Notes: generated from the letters alone by a model not told the origin. DNA of 64,000 nt from Halisarca cf. caerulea (GCA_963170055.1 CAUJGJ010000309.1:372501-436500); one strand, 5' to 3'. Shown: positions 1 to 10,929, numbered from the stretch's first letter. A program made the numbers and translations.

Positions 1-489
1 GCCATCACTTTACCTGCAATCATGCAAATCTGTGCGTGCATGAATTGATTTTGAAGAATGTGCATGATCTGGGTACATAATCCACCAAACTCATTACAAT
101 CTGCCTACCCTTTACCAACAAATTGTGGTGGGTTAATGACAATTTATTGTACTTTAATTCATGGACGCACAGCTATGAATATATTCACACAAAACAATGG
201 AATTCATCTCAAATCTAATTGCATGGATCACAAAGTATAAATAACACAGATTGCGTACGTACATGCATACATTTGCACAATGTCATGCATACAATGCTAT
301 ACATAGGCACATCTCAATGTTCTATAGCTAACAAAATTACATGTGCTTCTTAAGGAACCTACAGACAAATGACTGTTTTTTGCTCATCTTCATCATACAA
401 TCAGTGTAATTTCAATCAAAATCACTACTAAATGCATCCAAAACATGGTAGGTGTTGTGTCCTTTACTCTCAGGGTGTAATCTTGCTTT
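1..489. other. 3' flank of the glycosyltransferase gene
   Basis: No further exon is visible. A minus-strand AATAAA (TTTATT on the plus strand, near 142-148) could serve as the poly(A) signal of the glycosyltransferase gene, which would make most of this stretch its 3' UTR. The short reading frames here look random. Confidence 0.4.
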
Positions 490-3400
490 CTAGCCATACG
501 CTCTGTCTCGCTGTGTGATTGCTTGCCACTTTGCCAGTTCTTGTTTCTCCTCTTCAATCTCACTGAGAGTTTCTTTCACCTTTTGCTCAAGGAAGAACTG
601 ATGTATGAGGTACATTTGCTGTGGTTGCTTGAAGGAATGAACCGTCAAAACACTGGGAAGAACTGTGTTACTGTACACTTGAGAGCTGTTGAAAATATCC
701 CCTTTAGAATAGTCCATAAAGAATAACTTGGCCATCTATAGAAATATAATATGGCAGCAATGCTGGTGTGTATATAGCACTAACGCAGTCACATGCTTAG
801 GAAGAGTGCTAGAATAAGAGCATGCAAAACTTATTCATGTACAAATCCGCATACATCCTGGCCAGCTAGCACCACCTTTGGTACTGCTATAATTTCATAT
901 ACAGTGAAACCTCTCTCATGTGGCCACCTTTGGGACCAAGAAATTTGGCCAGATTAGAGAGCTAGGGTGAACAAAAAAGACTGATTCATTCCAATATATG
1001 GGTGACTTTTGGGACCAAACAGGCCTGGTTCAGATAGTGTGGCCGATTCACAGCCATAGGCTTGGATTAGAGAGGTTTCACCGTATCAACAGGTAAGTAT
1101 AGAGAAGCAGTATATAGCAGGTTTAGATACACAGTTCATGGGGAGGGGGTAGGTGGCTCTTGGATTGGTCATGCTCCAAACAAAACTGTGCAGCCATACT
1201 ATTATGCCTGCATAATGACTGAACCCTATCCCATGGCCAGAACAAATTTCATGGGTCCTCTAAAGTTTGACAATGTCCTGACGAGCTAGGTTTCACAGTA
1301 CATATAATTTCCTCTCGTCAATGTCAAACGTACAGTGTGCATATTTTATACATTGGCAGAACATAAGCTTGCACTCCTGCAGCCGTTTCTCACCTGGTAT
1401 GACCAAGAGCACTGGACTCCCAACCGACGACTGATGCATCTGCCGACCTCCACATCCTCATTGTAGGAGACCACCACATTCTGCAAACAGTCTTCCAAAT
1501 GAGGACCCAGCTGTTTCAGGAGACCATTACTGAACAACACTCCTGGACCTCCCATGCAGTAGCACTCGTGTGGCAACAGTTTGAGTCTCTGTCTATCCTC
1601 AGGTTTACCCAGTCCTGGCTGACCGATATACAGAGGTTCATTGGGGTCCAGTTTGTTGATCAGTTCTATCAGCTCTGGTGTGCGGACATATACATCATCA
1701 TCAGCCCTCAGGAACCAGTTGAATTCATCAAGAAAATTGTCGTAAACATACTTGAGCATGTAGTACACCTGCAGATAGCAAGAGTTTAACACTTACTTCT
1801 GGTGTGTCTACATAGTGAAAAAGACCTTGTACGAGGTTAGTTGTCATTTAGAACAATGTTTGGAGGCCAGGGGGCAATACCCAGGGATAGTGATGCAAAG
1901 GGAAGGAGGAGGCCTAAGGTAGAAAGTATGTACGTATGTAGTTATTGCAGATCAACTGAGGTGCCTCTTGCATGCATGCATGGTATAGGGTACCAGTCTA
2001 TTGACCCCTAAGGAAAAAATATATCCTTGACAAAATTTAAACTTTATGAGACTATTTTTGTTTTCGAACAAATCTTTACTGCTGTCCTCAAACTTACAGG
2101 GGTGTGTTTTGTTTTAGTATCTATGGTGGAGGGGACTACCAAGGAGGGGGCGGAGAATACTTCCCATCCCCTAAATAAAGTTCTATTGTTTTGAATTAAT
2201 GATATACATGTACATGTAACAGTCATGAATTTTTGATCAGCCCTTTCATTATCCAGAACCCTTACTGTCCAGCCAGTAGAAATGTGTACCCAGTGTGCCC
2301 AGTGCATCGTAAATCAAACACCGGCCCCACACGAGATATGTTATGTCCAATTTGGACACAAAAAATGGTGAATATTATCAAATCACTGCAATAAATGGCC
2401 TTGTTTTCTGCTGGAACGAGATATACACTTCTAAATTACCCTAGGACCAATATATGAACATCTATGTATCTTCATACAAGATCTAGATCCGGCTGGGCCT
2501 ATAATCTTTATTTTCATTTGACAGCATCATTCTGCTATTCAACAAATAAGAAGATGACCTCACAAGGAAATTTCAATTGAAATTCTGGCTGTAAGAGTTT
2601 CAGTTTTTGATTTGAAATTTTCACAGATTGTTTCTAAAGGACCAAACCGTCACAATTGAAAAATGAATCTTCGTACCAAGTCTTGTTCCATTCGTTTTAT
2701 GGTCAGCGTTTTATTGTGGCTGAACTGATGTTTTTTTCGGTTTTTCTTGTGGATAACCATATTGAAGCCATGGAATGGAGCAAAGAAATTCATTTTTCGA
2801 TTTATTGAGTTTATATTAATTTTATTCTATATTTTGAGCCTAATTTTGTATACCCCCCCCCCCCCCCCCCGATTACTATGACCGGAATTTGCAATCTTTG
2901 TGTTTTCATGTAGGCCTGAAGAAAGGTCTACAACGGCAATCTTTCAAGTATTGGATTGGATTGTGGTAACTTCACAATCATACAGAATATCGGGAAGCGA
3001 ATGTCAGAACTGAAATCAGCACCCCTTAAACTCCACGATTGAACATGTTTGACAAATTCGATCTGAAATGACCGAAACACAGCACTAGGGTAGTTTAAGT
3101 GAAATGCACTATAATATGTTCAAAATGGGACATACCTCACCTACGTGTAGGGATAATTACTGTATACACTTATAACTTTTGCGGGTTGAAACTAATGCTG
3201 ATCTTGGCTTTTAGCAAATTTACATTTGTATATTCATGGACGGCCATGTTTTGCCATTGTACAAGAGCCTGATCTAAAATTTAATGGGTGTGAACTTTCT
3301 CGGAGGGCTCCAAACGGTAAATACCACGACTATAAAAATGTGAAAATTAAAGCGTATACGTTTTGTGCCCACAGTTCAATCAACAGTACAGTCACAGTGC

Positions 3401-4610
3401 ATGCGTTGCCCCAGGTGAAGCCCAGCACAGCATGCACATCTAGAAAGCACGTGTCTCCACAGTGCTGTTGAGAGAACAGTGACTTTCTGGTTCTATACAG
3501 TGACACTCCCTCATATGTAACATATGGACACGTTGTGTGCGGAGTAAATTGGTCTTCACAAGGCTGAACTTTTAGGGTAAAGTACGGTGCATGATTTGGA
3601 ATTAACAGTGGGGAGTCGGGACAGTGGGTCAAAAGCAGTGTCAACAACAAGCTACACACACTATTTCTTGACATCGTTATCTCCATGAAGTGGGAGTTTA
3701 ATTAGCAGAATATAGCAAGCATGGCTGGACACGTTAGCCATAGCAGAAGTAAAGGCTCTGTCCCAAAATACTGACACTTACTTTAATTGTTTCAACATTC
3801 ACTAGCATAAATTATCTGTTTGTAGTTAGTATGGATACATACTTCTGTGCATACCTTTGACTCGATTGAAAGAATTTGTAGCTTTGTTAGTTGTTCAGTG
3901 ATGACCAATATTACTAATGACAAGCTTAAATGTGTGTATGGCTATAATACCAAAAGATGGATCTTGCCCCCTTATGTGTGAGAAGCTGGGTACGTGGCTG
4001 CCCCCCCCCCCCCCCCCCCTGCATAGCTGTAATTTTTAGTACTCATGGCTGTAACAAAAGTAAAAACGAGTGTTCCATTTTACCCCTATACTGTACGTAT
4101 GTATAGCCTGAACTGTGGTACCTTCTTTTGTGGGGGATATGTGTCGTCTACTCCTGGTAAACTGACAACAGGAAGACCGTGATTGTCTCCAGGTGACGAG
4201 AAAAACAGAATCTTGGGCGCTAGGGCTCCCCAAGTCTTATAAACAGCTGTGGCTCGTGTGCTTAGAAGCGCTTGAGCAGTCACCACTCCAATCAAGAGAG
4301 GTTTTTTCGTCTTTAGTTCCTCTTCAAGGGTCTTTGGACGCGTCAAAGATGATAGAGGGGGCAGGGTGGTCGTTTCAACGTCCTCTCCGTTCGTCCTAAC
4401 AAGAGCAGTGGGTTCAAAGATGTCATCGACTTCTGATTTATCGTAGACTGCATTCGATATGCCTTCGCGTTTGAAGATTCTGGACAAACTGTTACAATAC
4501 GTTGTGTTATAATTGTATGCTGTTATGGAAAAACCAATGACAACTCCAAGTATTGTTACAAGAAGGTCTTTGAGAAGTGTCCAGCGTAGGCAGTAGCGTT
4601 TGACAGGCAT
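490..4610 (-). CDS. Chondroitin sulfate synthase-like glycosyltransferase, single GT31 domain, 3 exons
   Basis: Exons (minus strand) are 4610-4122, 1768-1394 and 735-490, all joined in phase 0 with GT-AG borders, giving 369 aa and a TAG stop. The protein looks like a Golgi type II membrane enzyme: a short basic N-terminus, then a hydrophobic anchor at about residues 14-31. Exon 1 holds the family's KPLLIGVVTAQ and GVDDTYPPQKK segments. Exon 2 has the metal/UDP-sugar motif RADDDVYV (DDD at 186-188) and the GGPGVLFS and NEDVEVGRC blocks. Exon 3 matches the region that follows the beta-3 domain in animal CHSY1/CHSY3. Those enzymes are about 800 aa with a second, GalNAc-transferase domain, which is absent here because exon 3 ends in a stop. 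By family it should add glucuronate (beta-1,3) to chondroitin-type chains; activity without the second domain is uncertain. The start is the only ATG ahead of the anchor. Intron 1 is 2.35 kb and repeat-rich. It lies head-to-head with the forkhead gene. Confidence 0.87.
900..1085. mobile_element. Pogo/Tc1-like MITE in glycosyltransferase intron 2
   Basis: Terminal inverted repeats are TACAGTGAAACCTCTCT and, at the other end, the complement of TACGGTGAAACCTCTCT. They are flanked by a TA dinucleotide, as expected for Tc1/mariner-pogo insertions. There is no coding capacity. The inner part has 'ggccac..ttgggacca' and 'gattagagag' blocks shared with 32333-32508 and 36229-36299. Confidence 0.75.
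2853..2870. repeat. Poly(C) tract
   Basis: A run of about 18 C in the long first intron of the glycosyltransferase gene. A second such run is at about 4001-4019. Such tracts slip in sequencing, so their lengths are approximate. Confidence 0.9.
3100..3340. repeat. Dispersed repeat, partner of 42170-42375
   Basis: Both places share a core 'acggccatg.tttgccа' type block followed by 'tgtacaaga' (3240-3266 and 42266-42292), then matching A/T-rich sequence with 'taaaatttaatg..tgtgaactt' versus 'taaattttcttgtgtataaactt'. Order and orientation agree, so these are two diverged copies of one repeat. No termini or coding capacity could be defined. Confidence 0.5.
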
Positions 4611-4839
4611 TTCTCCCCGTTCACTGTAGCATCACGTGATCCAGCCATCACTCCTTTTACGGTCCAAGCGCTGCTCCGCTGTTTTCATTGGATCGCTATT
4701 ATATTTCAAATTATAGGGGATTAAACCGGTTAAATATTATTTGGATTAAACCGGTTATTTGATTAGTAAACTGTATACTTTGTCGAGAAAGAGCAATTCT
4801 TTTCAGATTCTGTATTTTCTTATTTGAAAGAAATCAGCT
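4611..4839. promoter_or_regulatory. Shared divergent promoter (glycosyltransferase - / forkhead copy 1 +)
   Basis: Only 229 bp separate the two opposed start codons. Visible elements are a palindromic E-box ATCACGTGAT (4631-4640), an inverted CCAAT (ATTGG at about 4688), and two AACCGGTT palindromes at 4724-4731 and 4749-4756, both inside the same 13-mer ATTAAACCGGTTA-type context and 25 bp apart. AACCGGTT is the known consensus of Grainyhead/CP2 factors. Binding is inferred. All these elements recur in front of forkhead copy 2. Confidence 0.6.
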
Positions 4840-5713
4840 ATGGCACCTCACAGAAATACCGTCCAGTCGCTATTGGCTGCAGACAATTTGAAGAAAGGAG
4901 TTCAGAAAGTTCAACAGAGCGGATCACCAGGGAATCAAAATTATCTTTTGGAATGGAGGAAGGTCCTTAACTCCCACCCAAGGTATGTACACGCCTAACA
5001 GAGCCGTACTGTTAGATGTGATGTTTATGCACACTTGTACTTTTCTCCTTTATTTAGCTCTGTAGATGTACCTAAAGTCGGAAAACGTCCCATTCCAAAA
5101 CTAAAGCAACCACTATTACCCTCAATTGTCCATCCTAAGTTGACGTCGAGATGGACCACAAGTTTGACCGAGGCGGACAGAAGGAGACAGGAAAACTCAT
5201 CGTGTGTAAATCCCTTCAGCGTTCCTTCTCGGGGAGTGAAACCGACTGCTCAAAGGCCAAAGAGAAAACTAGGAAACCGACAACCGAGGATTATTCTTCC
5301 TCAGCTCCATGTCAGAGACTCTGCAGCTGGAGCTGGAGGAGTCAGCAATTCCCTGGAGGCGCCCGTTGGAAGTGCCCTTGATGCTAAACGCCCAGAGTGC
5401 ACCTTTCCGCTCCTCGTGGCTTTGGCCATTGAATCCAGCCAGCACGGTTGTCTTACAGTCAAGGAGATATACCAATTCATACAGTAAGTGATGTACTGCG
5501 GTTGTTTGAATGTGGATAGTATACATGCATGTGTTCCTACAAGACCGACCATGTCAAGCTGTGTTCTCTGTCAGTGTTTGCCTCTATTTGTACCTGTGTA
5601 GGAAGGAGTTTGAATACTACAAGTATCACTGTCGTACCAACTGGAAGGTACGTAGGTATAGTATTATAGTCTATACTTCCCAATTGTTGTGAATGAGGAG
5701 CTTGTGTGTGCCA

Positions 5714-5784
<71 letters not shown>

Positions 5785-6594
5785 TGCGCATGTGTGCATA
5801 TGCTTATGAGAATGTGCACATGTGTATACATAATATGTATACGATCATGTACACTGGTAAGTATGAATTAAATCTACATGGATGTACATATGCAGATTGA
5901 ATAAGAAAACTATGTATATTCCAGGTTTTTGGATATTAATACACAAAGTTAATTAATTACTTCTCTCTTCATATTATGCAGAATTCAGTTCGCCACTGCC
6001 TTTCTGAGAATGATGCATTTGTCAAGGTGAAGGTACTAGGTGGAAGAACATCTACACAAGGCTGCCGCTGGACACTTAGCACAACAAGGAAACCATCAAT
6101 GCAGCACGAGATAATGAAGTTTCTCAAAAAGGATGTTGTAAACTTAAGACATTATCACAGTCTACAGACATACTATGGTGAGTGACAATTCTTTGTTTCA
6201 TTCATTTCTGTGTTTTTAATTATATTTTATGCCCATAGAGCAACTTGTGAAAAGTGAACCTTGCCGTCCTTCTACCATCCCCATTGCCTCTGCTGACAAT
6301 ATGGACGCAATTGATGTGATTTTTGTGAACACTTTGCTGAACACACCAATTGCAGAATCAGCAGGGAATTTTGATGCTGCATCAGCTATCGACAGTCTTA
6401 ATCCCATTACAATTGAGGACATACATACCAGTGACTTGCTACAAGCTGAAGTGTTTCCAGGATTGGTGGATGGCAGTGGTGATTCCTTGATTCAGAAAGA
6501 GTTTGTCAATGATGAATCGTTTTGCCCCACAAGCACAGAGGTGGATGAGATGGATGACCTGCAACTCATTAAGTGGCTTCTTGATGACAGCTAG
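4840..6594 (+). CDS. Forkhead (FoxN-like) transcription factor, copy 1, 5 exons
   Basis: Exons are 4840-4982, 5058-5483, 5602-5647, 5982-6177 and 6239-6594; all borders are GT-AG, phases join, and the product is 388 aa. The forkhead domain spans about residues 158-238: KRPECTFPLLVALAIES (helix 1), LTVKEIYQFI (helix 2), NWKNSVRHCLS (recognition helix, 203-213) and GCRWTLS in wing 2. The 'GGR-T-S-x-QGC-W-L' wing is most like FoxN1/FoxN4, so it should be a sequence-specific nuclear regulator. The usual RHNLS is RHCLS here. The N-terminal part is basic and Pro-rich with no domain I recognise. The C-terminus is acidic and hydrophobic (EVDEMDDLQLIKWLLDDS), like an activation motif. The start is the first ATG after the promoter and the frame is conserved in copy 2. 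The subclass is uncertain; the forkhead identity is not. Confidence 0.9.
5717..5781 (+). repeat. (TG)n in forkhead copy 1 intron 3
   Basis: A near-pure TG run starting about 70 nt after the 5' splice site at 5648. The same tract in copy 2 is interrupted by a 630-bp insertion, so this is the empty site. Confidence 0.95.
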
Positions 6595-7401
6595 AGCATG
6601 AATTATGAATGTAGTGTAATTTTGTTTTTGTAGCTGATATAGTTTTGTTTTGTACTTTAATTTATTTTGTTGTCTGGATGGTATTTTTGTTGGTTTAATT
6701 ATATTGCATTATTTTTATATTTGTTGATGAGAAATGTGTAAGTATTTTAATTGTTGAGTCAATTTTAATTAACTGACAATTTAATTGCATATTCACACAT
6801 TATAAATGCATGGATATACCACGGTTAAGCCATGCACTACAGTATACTATAAACTTAAGTCATTTGTAAACTTTTAACCCTAAATCATTTAATGTATGAC
6901 AGCATAACACTATACTACTATATTATATGGAGTTCTGTATTATAATTATAATATATATATATATATATATCTATATATATAGTATAGTATTATCATAGAC
7001 TATATTACGTAGTTCAGAATGTCTGTGATAATAACTACTGAAAAACAGTGAATATATAATTGCAAGATTGTGGGATCATCAGAAAGGTTGAGATCTCGAG
7101 GTGATAGTAGTCAGATGGTCCATATACAGATGTGCATTGCTAAATAAAGTCTCACAGCGGATATAGGGCTACAGTGGTTCCACTCCATGCATGACTGGTC
7201 TGTATAACACTTGAATGTTTCACCATGCACAGCAGGATTGAGGTCTGATTGTTTGAGTAGAGAAAACATACTGTCAACACAAAAGAATACTATCAACACT
7301 TCCTAGAATAGATATAGTAAACCGGTATATATATGCTTAGTTTATATTTACATTTTAGCATTCCTATTTTATAGGAGGCATCCCATACCACGGAGATCTG
7401 C
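6595..7401. other. 3' flank of forkhead copy 1
   Basis: A/T-rich sequence with a (TA)n run at about 6950-6980 and an AATAAA at 7143-7148. The part to about 7280 is duplicated downstream of copy 2. No gene seen. Confidence 0.6.
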
Positions 7402-7402
7402 A

Positions 7403-7611
7403 GCATCACGTGATCCAGTCATCACTCCTTTTACGGTCCAAGCGCTGCTCCGTTATTCTCATTGGATCGATACTATATTTCAAATTATAGGGGATTAAAC
7501 CGGTTAGATATCATTTGGATTAAACCGGTTATTTGATTAGTAAACTGTACTTTGTCGAGAAAGAGCAATTCTTTTCAGATTCTGTATTTTCTTATTTGAA
7601 AGAAATCAGCT
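7403..7611 (+). promoter_or_regulatory. Duplicated promoter of forkhead copy 2
   Basis: Carries the same E-box (CACGTG, 7407-7412), the inverted CCAAT, and the two AACCGGTT sites (7498-7505 and 7523-7530) at an unchanged 25-bp spacing. The glycosyltransferase start region was not copied, so this promoter has no divergent partner. Both AACCGGTT sites stay perfect although neighbouring bases differ between the copies. Confidence 0.6.
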
Positions 7612-8463
7612 ATGGCACCTCACAGAAATACCGTCCAGTCACTATTGGCTGCAGACAATTCGAAGAAAGGAGTTCAGAAAGTTCAACAGATCGGATCACC
7701 AGGGAATCAAAATTATCTTTTGGAATGGAGGAAGGTGCTTAACTCCCACCTAAAGTATGTACACGCCTAACAGAGCCGTACTGTTAGATGTGATGTTTAT
7801 GCACACTTGTGCTTTTCTCCTTTATTTAGCTCTGTAGATGTACCTAAAGTCGGAAAACGTCCCATTCCAAAACTAAAGCAACCACTATTACCCTCAATTG
7901 TCCATCCTAAGTTGACGTCGAGATGGACCACAAGTTTGACCGAGGCGGACAGAAGGACACAGGGAAACGTATCGTGTGTAAATCCCTTCAGCGTTCCTTT
8001 TCGGGGAGTGAAACCGACTGCTCAAAGGCCAAAGAGAAAACTGGGAAACCGACAACCGAGGATTATTCTTCCTCAGCTCCATGTCAGAGACTCTGCAGCT
8101 GGAGCTGGAGGAGTCAGCAGTTCCATGGAGGCGCTCGCTGGCAGTGTCCTTGATGCTAAACGCCCAGAGTGCACCTTTCCGCTCCTCGTGGCTTTGGCCA
8201 TTGAATCCAGCCAGCACGGTTGTCTTACAGTCAAGGAGATATACCAATTCATACAGTAAGTGATGTACTGTGGTTGTTTTGAATGTAGATAGTACATGCA
8301 TGTGTTCCTACAAGACCGACCATGTCAAGCTGTGTTCTCTGTCAGTGTTTGCCTCTATTTGTACCTGTGTAGGAAGGAGTTTGAATACTACAGATATCAC
8401 TGTCGTACCAACTGGAAGGTAGGTATAGTCCCAATTGTTGCGAATGAGGAGCTTGTGTGTGCA

Positions 8464-8494
<31 letters not shown>

Positions 8495-9982
8495 CCAGTT
8501 GGCTTGAGTGGCTGGTTAGTAGTCTCTTATGAGAGCTTAAGCCTGTTGCCAGCAGGTGGTGCTTTTAAAGGGATGAAAGCCGTGACTCTCATGCAGTAGC
8601 TTACAGGTATAATCATACCTGTCAGCCTCAACCACTGGAAATATTAAATATGACTTGGGCATTTCTTTATCAGACTCTTAGCAGGGTGCTGGTCATTGGC
8701 TGGTGCCCTATGTGCTATTAGCCTGGATATTATCGAGTTTAGGGCTGGGAACCACTACTGCTGTGAGTTAGTGGTCTTGCGCCACTGGGGCCGTTGTTTC
8801 TCCTCCTTTTTTGGTGGCTGTGGCATCGCCCTTCAGCGGGTGGTGTCATGGTTGCTGGGTGGGGGGTGGGGTTGCGGTCTGGGCTGCACGGGATGCACTT
8901 GTGAGTTAGTTAGACACACCACCGCTCTCCGGCAGCAGCCCAGCCCTCCCCATCTCATGGGGCTTGCAACCTCACAGATGGGCAACCCGTGAATGCAATA
9001 GGAGGCCATCAGGGATGGTGGGGGCAGCTGGGCCCATATCCAGTTGGTCTTTCCCTCACTGATGTCTGGTGGCTCACCTCCACAATAGCCAGCACTAGTT
9101 GCAGGCTGTGGTATTACAAGTTACAAGTGTGTGTGTGTACACGTGTTTGCACATGTGTGCACATGCTTATGGGAATGTGCACATGTGTATACATATGTAT
9201 GCGATCATGTACACTGGTAAGTATGAATTAAATCTACATGGATGTACATATGCAGATTGAATACTATGTATATTCCAGGTTTTGGATATTAATACACAAA
9301 GTTAATTAATTACTTCTCTCTTTATATTATGCAGAATTCAGTTCGTCACTGCCTTTCCGAGAATGATGCATTTGTCAAGGTGAAGGTACTAGGTGGAAGA
9401 ACATCTACACAAGGCTGCCACTGGACACTTAGCGCAACAAGGAAACCATCAATGCAGCACGAGATAATGAAGTTTCTCAAAAAGGATGTTGTAAACTTGA
9501 GACATTATCACAGTCTACAGACATACTATGGTAAGCGTGGAACTTTAATTTATTTAGTATTAATTACATGAAGTGACAATTCTTCATTTTATTTATTACT
9601 GTTTTAATTATATTTTATGCCTACAGAGCAACTTGTTAAAAGTCAGCCTTACCATCCTTCTACCATCCCCATTGCCTCTGCTGACAATATGGATGCAATT
9701 GATATGATTTTTGTGAACACTTTGCTGAACACACCAATTGCAGAATCAGCAGGGAATTTTGATGCTGCATCAGCTATCGACAGTCTTAATTCCATTACAA
9801 TTGAAGACATACATACCAGTGACTTGCTACAAGCTGAAGTGTTTCCAGGATTGGTGGATGGCAGTGGTGATTCCTCGATTCAGAAAGAGTTTGTCAATGA
9901 TGAATCATTTTGCCCCACGAGCGCAGAGGTGGATGAGATGGATGACCTGCAACTCATTAAGTGGCTTCTTGATGACAGCTAG
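7612..9982 (+). CDS. Forkhead (FoxN-like) transcription factor, copy 2, 5 exons
   Basis: Exons are 7612-7754, 7830-8255, 8373-8418, 9335-9530 and 9627-9982, with exon lengths and phases identical to copy 1 and 388 aa. The forkhead domain includes NSVRHCLS and the GGRTSTQGC wing, here followed by HWTLS where copy 1 has RWTLS. Changes are scattered: near residue 17 N-L to N-S, residue 27 S to I, and several in the linker before the domain. The domain core and the acidic C-terminus (DEMDDLQLIKWLLDDS) are kept, and there is no stop or frameshift, so both copies look functional. Intron 3 carries a 630-bp insertion in its TG tract. Copy 2 keeps the same promoter elements, so expression is likely similar at first. 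Subclass assignment is the same as for copy 1. Confidence 0.9.
8495..9126 (+). mobile_element. Retroposon-like repeat inside a TG microsatellite, long copy
   Basis: The repeat is bordered by (TG)n on both sides. Sequence 8660-9126 matches 45446-45805 (shared blocks: TTTCTTTATCAGACTCTTA, 'ggctggtgccctа..tgctattagcctggatatt', 'cccagccctccccatctc', 'gggcccatatccagt', 'tgatgtctggtggctcа', and the end GGTATTACAAGTTACAA). The two copies share the right end but not the left, as in 5'-truncated retroposons. A tRNA-like start (TGGCTTGAGTGG at 8501) is weakly A-box-like; no B box was found. No protein is encoded. Confidence 0.7.
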
Positions 9983-10925
9983 AGCATGAATTATGAATGT
10001 GGTTTATTTTTGTTTTTGTAGCTGATATAGTTTTGTTTTGTACTTTAATATATTTTGTTGTCTGGATTGTATTTTGTTGGTTTAATTATTGATTTTATTT
10101 GTTGATGGGAAATGTGTATGTATTTTTAATAGTTGAGTCAATTTTAATTAACTGACAGTTTTATTGTATTTTTGTTTTTGTAGCTGATATAATTTTGTTT
10201 TGTGTACTAATATAGTTACAGTTACTTTTATTTTGTTGTCTGGATGGTTTTTTTGATGGTTTAATTGTATTATTTTGTTGAATCAGATTGGAAATGTGTA
10301 TATAGTGTTCATTGGTTGGTCTTTTTTAATTAACTGACAATTTAATTATATTCATGCGTGGTGTATGGATTTGCTGGGATACAAGCCACAGTGACTCCAG
10401 AACCAGTAATTTTGTGAAGGCTATTTTGCATGACAGCTATAGCTAGTGCAACAAATCCACAATAAAATGTTCATAGTGTTCGGCATGTATATCAACTACT
10501 GAAAATCAATAAACCATGCAGGTGCACGGGAACAATCAACGGCATATAGACAGATGGTCCATGTACATATGCATATTATCAAACGGAGTCTACAATGGAT
10601 TGACCTACAGCGGTTGCTGCAGTGTTCCATTCCATGCATGAGTGGCCAGGCTGCGTGACACTTGAAGGATTCACCACTGCAGGACTGAGATCTGATTAAC
10701 GTGAGGAGAGAAAACCATATACTTGAGTCATACATATTGTATAATGGATCATTATCTATGCTTATAGCCTGTATTACTTTGGTACAGTAGCACAGGATTG
10801 GGGGTGGGGGGGGGGGGGGGGGGGGGTGGAGGCTCCAAAGGCTGGTACCCGGCCCCTCTCCCGCCTTGATCTTGATTGGTGTAGGTTTGTACTCAGGTAT
10901 TCATGCAATTATGTATAATATGACA

Positions 10926-10929
<4 letters not shown>
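9983..10929. other. 3' flank of forkhead copy 2
   Basis: T-rich 3' UTR-like sequence with AATAAA at 10461-10466 and 10508-10513, then the copied tail of the duplication. A poly(G) run lies at about 10799-10826. No other gene seen. Confidence 0.6.

Larger units (their letters stand above)
4629..7300 (+). repeat. Tandem duplication unit 1 (forkhead copy 1)
   Basis: The match to unit 2 starts at GCATCACGTGATCCAG (4629 versus 7403) and covers promoter, five exons, introns and 3' flank. The last alignable segment is 'agatggtcca..gggatt/gagatctgatt' at about 7110-7280 versus 10550-10700. Exons are nearly identical; introns and 3' flanks differ more, mostly through repeat insertions. Confidence 0.85.
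7402..10735 (+). repeat. Tandem duplication unit 2 (forkhead copy 2)
   Basis: A second copy of 4629-7300 in the same orientation. It is longer mainly because a retroposon-like repeat (8495-9126) entered intron 3 and because the 3' flank carries an internal partial repeat of 'tttttgtagctgatata.ttttgtt' (10010 and 10180). Confidence 0.85.

Noticed and set aside
3330..3686. 118-aa minus-strand frame with a signal-peptide-like start and several Cys, in glycosyltransferase intron 1
   Set aside because: No donor site, no family resemblance, and part of it overlaps a dispersed repeat. Left out as a gene; weakly possible as a nested small exon.
8696..9231. Two plus-strand frames of 80-98 aa
   Set aside because: They lie in the retroposon-like repeat in a forkhead intron and are not conserved in the second copy.
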